Source: Sphingomonas sp. Leaf17 (GTDB lineage: Bacteria; Pseudomonadota; Alphaproteobacteria; Sphingomonadales; Sphingomonadaceae). Taken from it: 64,000 bases of DNA. This document shows, piece by piece, positions 25,933-34,767 of this stretch. Position 1 is the first letter of the stretch; each line of letters starts with the position of its first letter. The notes beneath the pieces were generated by a model, which was given only the letters and a program-made list of their open reading frames with translations, made no database searches and was not told the origin of the DNA. The stretch lies in NCBI RefSeq assembly GCF_001421505.1, contig NZ_LMKL01000001.1, positions 186,001-250,000 on the forward strand, given 5' to 3'. Both the position numbers and the translations under genes were made by a program.

Positions 25933-26829
25933 CTACATCGCCCAGAGCCGCGCCGCGCCGCGCACGCCCGAACTGTCGCCCCATTTGGCCGGCACGATCG
26001 CCCCCTCCCACGCGTCGGCAAAGGTATAGCGCCGGATGACGTCGGGCAGCCGGTCGTAGATTTCCTCCACGTTCGACATGCCGCCGCCCATCACGAACAC
26101 GTCGGGGTCGATGACGTTGACCAGCAACGCCATCGCGCGGCCAAGACGGTCGACATAGGCCTCGACCGTTGCGGTCGCGTCCGCTGCACCGCGTCGCGCC
26201 GCCTGGATGATCGCCGGCCCGTCCAGATGATGCCCGGTCCGCGCGGTGTGATCGCGGGTCAGCCCGGTGCCCGAAATCTGGATATCGAGGCAGCCACGCT
26301 GGCCGCACCAGCATTCCGGCCCCGGAAACTCGTCCCCGCGCATCCATGGCAGCGGAATGTGGCCCCATTCGCCGCCGATCCCGTTCGCGCCCTCGACGAT
26401 CTGCCCGTCGACGACCAGCCCACCACCGACGCCGGTGCCGACGATCACCGCAAAGGCGATCCGCGCCCCCGCCGCCGCCCCGTCGACCGCTTCGGACAGG
26501 GCCAGACAATTCGCGTCATTGGCCATGCGGATCTCGCGGCCCAGCGCGACCTCCAGATCCTCGCGAAAGGTGCGACCGTTGAGATAGGTCGAATTGGAAT
26601 TGCGCATCCTGCCGGTGCGCGGGCTGATCGACCCCGGTGTGCCGATGCCGATCGTGCCGGACGCGCCCGCCTCCTGCTCGGCCCGCGCGATCAGATCGCG
26701 GACGTCCAGAATGGCCTGGTCGTAATTGCCGGGGTTGGGGGTGCGCACCCGCGTCAGGAACCGGCCGGTCGCGTCCAGCGCGGCGGCCTCGATCTTGGTG
26801 CCGCCGAAATCAATGCCGATCTGTATCAC
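25933..26829 (-). CDS. ROK-family sugar kinase
   Basis: The 298-residue protein starts IQIGIDFGGTKIEAAALD, the ATP-phosphate loop of ROK kinases. It contains the sugar- and zinc-binding block EWGHIPLP followed by CWCGQRGCLD, with the usual three cysteines and histidine; the final residue is Asp where most family members have Glu. It should phosphorylate a hexose such as fructose, mannose, glucose or N-acetylglucosamine. I chose the GTG at 26829, which gives the canonical N-terminus and has GGGAG about 10 nt upstream. It follows the ROK repressor gene, with the AT-rich motif between them. The exact sugar is not readable from sequence. Confidence 0.88.
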   Translation of the reverse strand: MIQIGIDFGGTKIEAAALDATGRFLTRVRTPNPGNYDQAILDVRDLIARAEQEAGASGTIGIGTPGSISPRTGRMRNSNSTYLNGRTFREDLEVALGREIRMANDANCLALSEAVDGAAAGARIAFAVIVGTGVGGGLVVDGQIVEGANGIGGEWGHIPLPWMRGDEFPGPECWCGQRGCLDIQISGTGLTRDHTARTGHHLDGPAIIQAARRGAADATATVEAYVDRLGRAMALLVNVIDPDVFVMGGGMSNVEEIYDRLPDVIRRYTFADAWEGAIVPAKWGDSSGVRGAARLWAM

Positions 26830-26932
26830 GTTGTTGGCGCTCCCTGTTTTCGGGGCGCGTCGCCCTCTCCCGTCATGCGCGGCCTGTGACCGCTGCATGT
26901 GGTGTTACCAGTGTGCCCCCGGTTTAATAAAG

Positions 26933-26946
26933 TCAATTTGAATTGG
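26933..26946 (-). promoter_or_regulatory. Candidate operator upstream of the ROK kinase
   Basis: The sequence TCAATTTGAATTGG contains the palindrome CAATT-TG-AATTG. On the minus strand it reads CCAATTCAAATTGA, sharing CAATTCA-ATT with the elements at 16742 and 31762. It lies about 105 nt before the kinase start and 20 nt after the ROK repressor stop. It is probably an operator or promoter element for the kinase. Confidence 0.45.
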
Positions 26947-26966
26947 TTAGTCCAGCCACCACGCGT

Positions 26967-28220
26967 TTATTTCATCAGGATCGAATCGGACGGCAGCATC
27001 CGGTCGAGAAACGGCAGGATCGCCGCGCCCACCGCCGGCGCATCGCGTGACAGTGTCGCCCGGCGGATCGGTGCGGCCGCCGGCAGCACGCCTGCGCGGT
27101 CACGCAGCCGTTCATAGGCGGCGATCGCCAGCCGGTCGAGAATATTGTCCGGCAACCGTCCGCTGACCAGCACCGCCGCGGGATTGATAAGGCAATTCAC
27201 CGCGATCAGCGGCGACGCCAACGCATCGGCCGCATCGGCTATCCAGGCGGCGACGACGGCCCCGGAACCGGTCGGCAGCGCGATCGTCGGGTCATCCAGC
27301 CCGCGCGTGAAGCCTGCCGCCTCCAGCCGCGCGGTCAGGCCCGACAGCGACACCAGATCCTGCAACACGCCCCCCCCGGCATGGCCGCCCGGATGGCCCG
27401 GCTCCAGGGGCAGGAAGCCGATCTCGCCGCTGCGCGCGGTCGCGCCACGGACATAGGATCCGTCGATCACCAGTCCACCGCCAAGCCCCGCGCTGACCAG
27501 CAGATAGAAGAAGCTGCTGTGGTCGTGGCCGCTGCCGAACTGCGCCTCGCCGATCGCCGCCGCCGCCGCGTCGTTGTCGATATGGATCGACCAGGGCACG
27601 ACGCCACCGATCAGCGCGGCCACGTCCAGTCCGTCCCACCGGGCATACGCCGCCGGGCGGTGCGGCATGGTCACGCGCCCGAGATCATCGGGCAGGGCCA
27701 CGCCGACGCCCAGGACGCGGTTCATGTCGATGCTGCCGCTGGTGCGGATCGCCTCGACCGCGTCGCGCACGATGTCGCAGACGTCGCCCGGCATGGCGAA
27801 GGCGATCTGACGGGTAAACCGCGAGCGCACCGTACCCGCAAGGTCCAGCGCCACCAGCGTCACATGATCGCGGTCGATGTTCAGGCCGACCGCAAAACAG
27901 CCGTCGGGATTGATCTGCAACCGCGTGGCAGGCTGGCCGCGCCCGCCCTGCGTCCGGCCAGCATCGACGATCAGGTCGGCCTCGAAGAGACGCCCGGTGA
28001 TGTTGGCGATGGTCGGCGCGGTCAGCCCGGTCATCCGCGCGATTTCGGCGCGGGTGATGTCGGGGTTGCGGCGCACCGCCTGCAACACGACACGCTGGTT
28101 GTAGTCGCCCGCGCGCGCCAGGTTGGTGCCCGACAGGCTGGCACCCAGTCGCGCCGCCCGGTCGCTGGCACTGGTTCCGCCACTGGCGGGTGGTCCGAAA
28201 TCGGCAAGATCGAACGCCAT
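26967..28220 (-). CDS. ROK-family transcriptional regulator (NagC/Mlc/XylR-like)
   Basis: The 417-residue protein has an N-terminal winged helix-turn-helix (NQRVVLQAVRRNPDITRAEIARMTGLTAPTIANITGRL region, about residues 40-80) and a C-terminal ROK sugar-binding domain. These proteins repress sugar genes until a sugar or sugar phosphate binds. Unlike Mlc/NagC, the zinc block is lost: where C-x-C-G-x2-G-C is expected, the sequence reads EIGFLPLEPGHPGGHAGGGV, with no cysteines. The start ATG at 28220 has AAGGGA 5-6 nt upstream. It sits between the TonB receptor and the ROK kinase and is the obvious candidate local repressor. Confidence 0.88.
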   Translation of the reverse strand: MAFDLADFGPPASGGTSASDRAARLGASLSGTNLARAGDYNQRVVLQAVRRNPDITRAEIARMTGLTAPTIANITGRLFEADLIVDAGRTQGGRGQPATRLQINPDGCFAVGLNIDRDHVTLVALDLAGTVRSRFTRQIAFAMPGDVCDIVRDAVEAIRTSGSIDMNRVLGVGVALPDDLGRVTMPHRPAAYARWDGLDVAALIGGVVPWSIHIDNDAAAAAIGEAQFGSGHDHSSFFYLLVSAGLGGGLVIDGSYVRGATARSGEIGFLPLEPGHPGGHAGGGVLQDLVSLSGLTARLEAAGFTRGLDDPTIALPTGSGAVVAAWIADAADALASPLIAVNCLINPAAVLVSGRLPDNILDRLAIAAYERLRDRAGVLPAAAPIRRATLSRDAPAVGAAILPFLDRMLPSDSILMK

Positions 28221-28239
28221 AGAGTCCCTTCGCAACGCA

Positions 28240-28271
28240 CGCGGGCCGCAGGGTATACCCTGCGGCCCGCG
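28240..28271. promoter_or_regulatory. 32-bp perfect palindrome between TonB receptor and ROK regulator
   Basis: The half-site CGCGGGCCGCAGGGTA is followed directly by its exact reverse complement. It lies 75 nt after the receptor stop and 20 nt before the regulator ATG. No T-run follows on either strand within a few bases, so a classical terminator is not certain. It could be a terminator hairpin for the receptor transcript or an autoregulatory operator. Confidence 0.6.
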
Positions 28272-28346
28272 CCGTCACCTTTTACACACGCGCGAGACGG
28301 AGAACCGGTGGCATATAGGTCGATGCCGCCGGTCCGCGCGACCGGA

Positions 28347-31300
28347 TCAGAGCGTCAGGCGGACGCTCAGCTGGAACTGGCGATCGCTCTTGAAGAACGA
28401 ACGCGCCGCTCGCAGATCGCCGCCAAGCCCGTAAGTGGTCTTGGTCGTCTGATCGAGCAGGTTCTGAACCTGCAGGCCGATCTTGAACTGCTTGTTGACC
28501 GTGTAGAACAGCGAACCGTCCGCCTGACCGCCGGCCGATGCGAACACCGGCAGGAACGGGAAGCAGCAGTCGCGGTTGGTCAGCAGGAACTCCGAGCGCC
28601 AGCTATAGGCGATACGGGCATAGATGCCGAACTTGTCGTAGAACGCCGACACGTTGAAATTGTACTTCGACAGACCGGCGAGCGGCAGGTTGGCGTACAA
28701 TACCGCAGTGTCGATCGGCGGCGCGTTGTTGGGGTCGGGGTTCGACGCGACGCCGTTCGGGATGTTGCTCGGGTCGACATAGGTGAACGTCGCCTGCGTT
28801 CCCAGACCGCTCAGGACGCCCGGCAGGAAGTCATAGGTCTGCTGATAGCTCAGCTCGGCACCCTTGATCTTGCCGGTACCCGGAACGTTGGCCGGACCGT
28901 TCACCGTGATGTCAAACGTCTGGCCGTTGTTGGTCAGCGTCCGGGTAAAGCCGGCGTTGTCGAGGATGATGTTCGACAGTTCCTTGTAGAACACCGCACC
29001 GGTCAGCGAGCCAACCTTGGCGAAATACCACTCGGCGGTCAGATCGAACTGCTTGGCTTCGACCGGCCGCAGGAACGGATTGCGCGACGTTGCCGCGAAG
29101 CCGAACGTGCCACGACCCTGCGCGGCGTTGACGCCGACATAGTTGCGCAGATCGCCGAAGCTGGGACGCGAAATCGCCTTGGAGCCGGCCGCACGGAACA
29201 GCAGCGTCGGCGTGACCTGCAGCTTGATGTTCGCGCTTGGCAGCCAGTGGTTGAAGGACTGCGTCGCGACGTCCGGGAACGATGCGCCGTTGGCGAATGC
29301 CACCGCGGCATTCTGCTGCGCCGGGGTCAGAAGACAGACGGCCGGTACGGTTTGAAGCGTGGGATCGGCGCAATATTGCGTGACCGAGCCATATTGCGCC
29401 GGCAGCACCTGGTTGCGCTGCGGATAGGTCAGCGCGCCGAACGATTCGTCCTTGGTACGAACGAAGCGCAGGCCCACGTTACCCGTCAGCGACATGCCGT
29501 TGCCGAAGTCCGACACGCCGAAGTCGGCACGGGCGTAGCCGCCCCACGTCGTTTCCTTGTTGCGGTAATATTCGTTGGCACGGAAATACTTGTCGACCAG
29601 ATCCGAACGATCCTCAAGCGGGGTGTAGAACCCGCCGCCGACCTTCGTTGCCGCACGCAGCAGCGCCGTCAGCGCGTCATGGTCGCGCATGATCTCGTCG
29701 GAGATGTAATTGGTCGACGGCGGCTGGGTCGACTGGTTGCGATAGAAATCCTCGTAATTGAACAGTTCGGTCTGACCCGGGAAGTTGTTCAGCCCGGCCG
29801 GACCACCGCTGGTCCAGGTATCCGATACGGCACCCCAGTTGTTGTAGTCGTTGGTGCGGACCGTCTGGTCGCGCGTCGAATAGCGACCACCGACCGCGAC
29901 CTTGCGCAGGAAGCCGTCCTCGCTGAAATCATAGACCGCATCGCCACGGAACGCCCATTCGTGACCGTCATTGTCGGTCCGGTTGTTCATGCCGTTCTGG
30001 ATATAGATCGACGACGGGTTGGCAAAATACGCCGCCGTGTCGCGACCCTGCGGCTGGAACGTCACACTCGGCGACTTGCCGGTCAGGTCGATGTTGTAGC
30101 CGGCAAAGCTGTTGGTACCGGCGTTGTCGTCGATGCTGTTCGACGTCGATTTCACATATTGCGCGTCGACGTTGATGTGCAGGCGCTCGGTCGGCTCGAA
30201 CTTGCCGTTCAGCGCGAAGTCCTGCGTAACCGCCTGACCGTCGGTGAAGCGGTTCGCGAAGGTCACCGGACCACCGTTCGACGCGAACTGGTTGAGCTGT
30301 CCGAAGCCGCCGCCATTGGGCAGATTGCCGAAGATGCCACCGATCGGGCGGTTCAGCGACCCGCTGGTAAACACGCCGTTCTCGTCATAGGTCGGAGTCG
30401 TCCCGGCCACCGGCTTGATGAGCACGGAATCAGCCAGCCCGACGCTCGGCTCGATCGTGTGCTCGATCCAGTTCTGACGCGAATCGGTCAACAGATACTG
30501 TGCGGTCAGCAACACGCTGCGGCTGGCGTTCTCATACTGCGCCGCGGCCGATGCACCGATGCGGACACGGTCGAACGACTGGGTCCGGTTGCCGCCACCC
30601 ATCGGCACATACACCAGGTTGCGACCGGCCGGGACCGGATAGGTGTCGAACAACGTGGTCTGATAGGCGGTACCGGCGTTGATGGTGCGGCCCTCGCCGG
30701 CATCCTGCGTGCCGTTGCCGTTCCTGTCGTCATTGTAGCGCGGCAGCATCGCCGAGATGAACACCGCGTCCGACCGGCTGAACTGCTGCGAATAGCTGCC
30801 GCTCGCCAGGAAGCCGACGCGACCGCCATCGGGCAGGTCCCACTGCTGGCTGAACAGGCCGACGGCCGACGGCGCGCCCCGCTTCGCCATGTCGCCATAG
30901 CTCATCGAACCCGACATGTAGATCAGGCGCTCTTTCGAATCGAACGGCTTGCGGGTGTTGATGTTGACCGTGCCGGAAATGCCGCCTTCGATCAGATCGG
31001 CGGTGTTGTTCTTGTACACCTCGATCGAGCCGACCAGCTCGCTCGGCACGTCGTTGAAGCCGATCTCGCGACCACCGGCGACCGCGAAGCTGTCACGTCC
31101 GTTAAACTCGCCACGGACATAGCTGAGGCCGCGGATCACGACGCCCGAACCCTCGACCGAGAAATGCGCGGAATCGCTGGGTGCGGCGAAACGGCTGATC
31201 GCGATACCGGGGATGCGCTGCAGCGCCTCGTTGACCGACCGGTCGGGCAGTGCGCCGATGTCCTCGGCGGTCACCGCGTCGACGACGGTGTCGGCGTTGC

Positions 31301-31619
31301 GCTTCAGCGACTGGGCGTTGGCGAGCGACTGGCGCAGGCCGGTGACGACGATATCCTCGGACCCGTCATCGGCGGCCGGGGTGTCGATCTCGGCCGGGGT
31401 CACGGCGGTCTGGTCGGTGGTCGACTGGGTCGCGATGTCGCTCGGCGTCGACGACGGCGCCTTCACCGCGCTGCCCGCGGCCGACTGCGGCGAGGTTTCG
31501 CCGGCGGTCGGCGCGACCTGCGCGTGGGCGGCGGTCGTCACCATCAGCGCCAGCGCGGATACACCGGCCTTCAACATCAGGTCGCGCTTGGACGCGCGGG
31601 AAATCATCGAGTTTTGCAT
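28347..31619 (-). CDS. TonB-dependent outer-membrane receptor, sugar type
   Basis: The 1090-residue protein has a signal peptide (SALALMVTTAAHAQ) and an Ala/Thr/Pro-rich spacer. A TonB-box-like segment DIVVTGLRQSL follows, then a plug domain with AEDIGALPDRSVNEALQRIPG, the wording seen in carbohydrate-type receptors of Sphingomonas, Caulobacter and Xanthomonas. A long beta-barrel makes up the rest and ends FQLSVRLTL. It should import an oligosaccharide across the outer membrane with TonB energy. The ATG at 31619 has GGGAGGGG 15-20 nt upstream. It diverges from the halogenase operon across a 248-nt control region that carries the shared AT-rich element. Confidence 0.93.
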   Translation of the reverse strand: MQNSMISRASKRDLMLKAGVSALALMVTTAAHAQVAPTAGETSPQSAAGSAVKAPSSTPSDIATQSTTDQTAVTPAEIDTPAADDGSEDIVVTGLRQSLANAQSLKRNADTVVDAVTAEDIGALPDRSVNEALQRIPGIAISRFAAPSDSAHFSVEGSGVVIRGLSYVRGEFNGRDSFAVAGGREIGFNDVPSELVGSIEVYKNNTADLIEGGISGTVNINTRKPFDSKERLIYMSGSMSYGDMAKRGAPSAVGLFSQQWDLPDGGRVGFLASGSYSQQFSRSDAVFISAMLPRYNDDRNGNGTQDAGEGRTINAGTAYQTTLFDTYPVPAGRNLVYVPMGGGNRTQSFDRVRIGASAAAQYENASRSVLLTAQYLLTDSRQNWIEHTIEPSVGLADSVLIKPVAGTTPTYDENGVFTSGSLNRPIGGIFGNLPNGGGFGQLNQFASNGGPVTFANRFTDGQAVTQDFALNGKFEPTERLHINVDAQYVKSTSNSIDDNAGTNSFAGYNIDLTGKSPSVTFQPQGRDTAAYFANPSSIYIQNGMNNRTDNDGHEWAFRGDAVYDFSEDGFLRKVAVGGRYSTRDQTVRTNDYNNWGAVSDTWTSGGPAGLNNFPGQTELFNYEDFYRNQSTQPPSTNYISDEIMRDHDALTALLRAATKVGGGFYTPLEDRSDLVDKYFRANEYYRNKETTWGGYARADFGVSDFGNGMSLTGNVGLRFVRTKDESFGALTYPQRNQVLPAQYGSVTQYCADPTLQTVPAVCLLTPAQQNAAVAFANGASFPDVATQSFNHWLPSANIKLQVTPTLLFRAAGSKAISRPSFGDLRNYVGVNAAQGRGTFGFAATSRNPFLRPVEAKQFDLTAEWYFAKVGSLTGAVFYKELSNIILDNAGFTRTLTNNGQTFDITVNGPANVPGTGKIKGAELSYQQTYDFLPGVLSGLGTQATFTYVDPSNIPNGVASNPDPNNAPPIDTAVLYANLPLAGLSKYNFNVSAFYDKFGIYARIAYSWRSEFLLTNRDCCFPFLPVFASAGGQADGSLFYTVNKQFKIGLQVQNLLDQTTKTTYGLGGDLRAARSFFKSDRQFQLSVRLTL

Positions 31620-31761
31620 GGCTATTCAGTCCCCTCCCATTCGACCGCCCGGCCCTGTGCCCGGTTCGGATTTCGTGCAGCGCGCGACAGTCCGGCGCTG
31701 TGTTCCAGCGCCTTGGACCACAGTCGGGCGATGTCCGACAATAGCGAAATGGTAGCGCACC

Positions 31762-31782
31762 CAATTTATATTTTCAATTTGG
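31762..31782 (+). promoter_or_regulatory. Candidate operator between TonB receptor and halogenase operon
   Basis: CAATTTATATTTTCAATTTG, followed by G, differs from the 16742 element by one substitution and one extra T. It ends 86 nt before the first halogenase start and lies 143 nt before the divergent receptor start, so it could control both. The rest of this 248-nt intergenic region is relatively AT-rich and holds no gene that I can support. Confidence 0.5.
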
Positions 31783-31867
31783 GTTATTTGTTGCAGCAAG
31801 GACACAATTGCCCGAAGGCGCATAGTCGGACATGCGGAAAATACCCGTGGCGAGAGGATGCGTTGGC

Positions 31868-33373
31868 ATGACGAAACCAGTCGAGGTCGTGATCGTGGGC
31901 GGCGGCACCGCAGGCTGGATGGCGGCGGCCGCGCTGGCAGCACTGCTGCCGGGCCGGGCGTCGGTCCATTTGATCGAGTCGGAGGAGATTGGCATCGTCG
32001 GCGTCGGCGAGGCCACCCTTCCCCATTTGCGCGCCTTCAACGAACGCCTCGGGCTGGACGAATCCGCGTTCATGGCCGCGACTCGTGCGACCTACAAACT
32101 GGGTATCGAATTCCGCGACTGGGGCCGGATCGGCGACAGCTATATCCATCCGTTCGGCACCTTCGGCCGCGATATCGACGGCATCGCCTTCCACCAGTTC
32201 TGGTCGCGCATGGCCGCGCAAGGACGCGCCGCGCCGCTGGAGGCCTATTCGCTGCCGGTGGTCGCCGCCCGCATGGCGAAGTTTGCGCCGCATGACGACC
32301 CGGACGCCGCCGTGCCGGGCTTCGGCTATGCCTATCAGTTCGACGCCACGCTGTTCGGCCCCTATCTGCGCCGCTTCTCGGAAGACCGCGGCGTCACCCG
32401 TACCGAGGGCCGCGTGGTCGACGTGACGCAGGACGCGCAAAGCGGCGACGTGACCGCGCTGACGCTGGCCGACGGCACGATCGTGACCGGCGATCTGTTC
32501 ATCGACTGTTCGGGCTTCCGCTCGCTGCTGCTCGGCGGCACGATGGCCGAACCGTTTCAGGACTGGTCGCACTGGCTGCCGTGCGACCGCGCGATCGCGG
32601 CACCGTGCGGTGGTGTCGGCCCGCTGGCGCCCTACACCACCGCCGCGGCGATGCCGGCCGGCTGGCGCTGGCGGATCCCGCTCCAGCACCGGGTCGGCAA
32701 CGGCTATGTCTACAGCAGCGCGCATGTCGACGATGGCGCGGCGGAGGATTCGCTGGTGCAGGCGATGGAATCCGCGCCGATCGTCTCCCCCCGCAAACTG
32801 CGGTTCAGGGCCGGACGGCGCGCGCGCAGCTGGGTCGGCAACGTACTGGGCGTCGGGCTGGCGGGCGGGTTCCTGGAGCCACTGGAATCGACCAGCATCT
32901 ATCTGGTCCAGCTGGCGGTGCAGACGCTGATCGAGCTGTTCCCTACCCCCGGTGAGCCGGTCGTTTCGGTCGATCGCGACGCGTTCAACCGCAAGGTCGA
33001 CCTGGAATATGACCGCATCCGCGATTTCCTGATCCTGCATTATCACGCGACCACCCGTGACGATTCGCCGTTCTGGGACCATGTCCGCACCATGACGATC
33101 CCCGACACGCTGGCCGCCAAGATGGAGCTGTTCCGCCGGCGCGGGCGGATCGTGCAATATGGCGAGGGGCTGTTCCTGGAACCCAGCTGGGTCGCGGTGT
33201 ATCTGGGGCAACGCGTGGCCCAGCAGGGCATAGACCAGCGGGCGATGGCGATTCCCGCCGATCAGCTCGCCGCCGCGATGGACCGGCTGGCGCGCGAGAC
33301 GCAGGCATTCGCGCAGAGCATGCCCGATCACGCCGCCTATATCGCCCGGCGCGGCGCGAGCATGGCCGCATGA
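31868..33373 (+). CDS. Flavin-dependent (tryptophan-type) halogenase family protein, copy 1
   Basis: The 501-residue protein has every landmark of FADH2-dependent halogenases. The FAD loop is VIVGGGTAGW at 8-17. The catalytic lysine is K77 in TYKLGIEFRDW (PrnA K79 equivalent). The W-x-W-x-I-P motif is at 266-271, and the glutamate is E340 in FLEPLESTSI (PrnA E346 equivalent). It should form hypohalous acid and halogenate a substrate, but homologues in TonB-receptor sugar loci have no proven natural substrate. The ATG at 31868 has AGAGGA 9 nt upstream; an earlier ATG at 31832 lacks one. It is the first gene of a four-gene coupled operon with two paralogues and galM. No flavin reductase is nearby. 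Confidence 0.88.
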   Translation: MTKPVEVVIVGGGTAGWMAAAALAALLPGRASVHLIESEEIGIVGVGEATLPHLRAFNERLGLDESAFMAATRATYKLGIEFRDWGRIGDSYIHPFGTFGRDIDGIAFHQFWSRMAAQGRAAPLEAYSLPVVAARMAKFAPHDDPDAAVPGFGYAYQFDATLFGPYLRRFSEDRGVTRTEGRVVDVTQDAQSGDVTALTLADGTIVTGDLFIDCSGFRSLLLGGTMAEPFQDWSHWLPCDRAIAAPCGGVGPLAPYTTAAAMPAGWRWRIPLQHRVGNGYVYSSAHVDDGAAEDSLVQAMESAPIVSPRKLRFRAGRRARSWVGNVLGVGLAGGFLEPLESTSIYLVQLAVQTLIELFPTPGEPVVSVDRDAFNRKVDLEYDRIRDFLILHYHATTRDDSPFWDHVRTMTIPDTLAAKMELFRRRGRIVQYGEGLFLEPSWVAVYLGQRVAQQGIDQRAMAIPADQLAAAMDRLARETQAFAQSMPDHAAYIARRGASMAA

Positions 33374-34767
33374 CGATGCCGGCCCCGATCCGCACGATCG
33401 CGGTCGTCGGCGATGGCCTGTCAGGCTGGACCACCGCCGCCGCGCTCGCCCGCCGCCTGCCCGGCGTCGTCGTCCGGGTGGTGCCGGTTGCGGGGGCCAC
33501 GCCGGCTGCGACCGACCAACTGGCGACGATGACTCCGTCAGCGGTCGCGTTCCACGCAGCGATGGGATTGGGCGAACGGCAGGTGTTCGACGCGGTCGAG
33601 GGCGTCCACCGGCTCGGGGTGCGGCTGGTCGGATGGACCGACACGCCCGTCACCGTCGCTTATGGCCAGTACGGCGTGCCAACCGGGGCCGCCGCCTTCC
33701 ATCTGCTCTGGGCGCGCGCCGACGATGCCGGACCGTTCGACGCACAGTCACCGGCCGCGATGCTCGCCGCCGCCAATCGCTTCATCGCCCCCGACGACGA
33801 TCCCGCCTCGCCGATGTGCGCCTACGAAACCGGGCTGGCCGCCGATCCGGCGCGCTACCGCGACTATATGTGCGCCTATGCCCGCCATCTGGGCGTGCAG
33901 GACACGCCGCCGCTGGTGTCGGCGTCCGTGTCGGGCGACCGGATCACCGGCCTGACGGTCGCCGGAGGCACGCTGGTTGCCGACCTCTATGTCGACGCGA
34001 GCGGCCCTGACGCGGTCCTGCTCACCCGCCTGCCCGGCGGCGGCGACCGGGTCGACTGGTCCGGCTGGCTGCCCGCCAACCGGCTGGTGTTCGGCACCGC
34101 GCCCGCCGATCCCGCCCTGCCCCCGGTCGATATCGCGACGGCTCGCAAAGGCGGCTGGCACCTCGCGGTTCCCTTGAGCGACCGTACGCTGACCGTTCAG
34201 GTCCGCACCGGCGGCGAGGGCGTCTCGATGGCACAGGGCCGCCGCATCGCCGCCTGGATCGGCAATTGCGTCAGCGTCGGGGATGCGGCGGTCGAGATCG
34301 AGCCGCTGGCATCTCCGCACCTCCGCCTGCTCCACGCCGCGATCGACCGCATCGTCGCGCTGCTGCCCGACACCGGCTTCGCGCGCGTCGAGATCGACCA
34401 TTACAACCACGAATGGCGCGACGAGGCTGACCGGATGCGCGACTTTACGATCCTCCACCACGTCGCCGGCAAGGCCGATGCTCCTTGCCCGCCCGAATTG
34501 CCCCCGGAACTGGAAGCGGCCCTTGCGCTGTTTCGCCAGCGGGGCCGCCTGCCGCATCAGGACGGCGACCTCGTCGGGCGCGACCGCTGGCTGGCGGTGC
34601 TGATGGGGCTTGGCGAGCGCCCGCGCGTCGCCGACGCCCTGCTCGACACGGTGGAGCCGGCCGCGTTCGACCGCCTTGCCGCCGGCCACCGCGCCGCCAT
34701 TGCCCGGGCCGTCGCGCTGGCCCCGCGCCACGTCGACACCCTGCCGCCACGAAAGACTCGCGCATGA
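33370..34767 (+). CDS. Degenerate halogenase-family flavoprotein, copy 2
   Basis: The 465-residue protein aligns with its two neighbours end to end but has lost the halogenase landmarks. The FAD loop is altered (VVGDGLSGW). The catalytic lysine position is arginine (VHRLGVRLVGW, about residue 81). The W-x-W-x-I-P motif reads WHLAVP, and the PLES glutamate is alanine (EPLASPHLRL, about 314). It is therefore unlikely to halogenate, yet the reading frame is intact and translationally coupled on both sides by 4-nt overlaps. It may be a binding or regulatory partner, a differently acting flavoprotein, or a decaying copy. Confidence 0.78.
   Translation: MTMPAPIRTIAVVGDGLSGWTTAAALARRLPGVVVRVVPVAGATPAATDQLATMTPSAVAFHAAMGLGERQVFDAVEGVHRLGVRLVGWTDTPVTVAYGQYGVPTGAAAFHLLWARADDAGPFDAQSPAAMLAAANRFIAPDDDPASPMCAYETGLAADPARYRDYMCAYARHLGVQDTPPLVSASVSGDRITGLTVAGGTLVADLYVDASGPDAVLLTRLPGGGDRVDWSGWLPANRLVFGTAPADPALPPVDIATARKGGWHLAVPLSDRTLTVQVRTGGEGVSMAQGRRIAAWIGNCVSVGDAAVEIEPLASPHLRLLHAAIDRIVALLPDTGFARVEIDHYNHEWRDEADRMRDFTILHHVAGKADAPCPPELPPELEAALALFRQRGRLPHQDGDLVGRDRWLAVLMGLGERPRVADALLDTVEPAAFDRLAAGHRAAIARAVALAPRHVDTLPPRKTRA

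Noticed and set aside
31620..31867. Small gene in the receptor-halogenase intergenic region
   Set aside because: The open frames there are short, overlap the promoter-like AT-rich element, and lack ribosome sites or recognisable motifs.
27381..31871. A stop-free plus-strand frame of about 4.5 kb opposite the ROK regulator and TonB receptor
   Set aside because: The composition is typical of an antisense shadow, and the minus strand encodes a clear receptor with signal peptide, plug and barrel.
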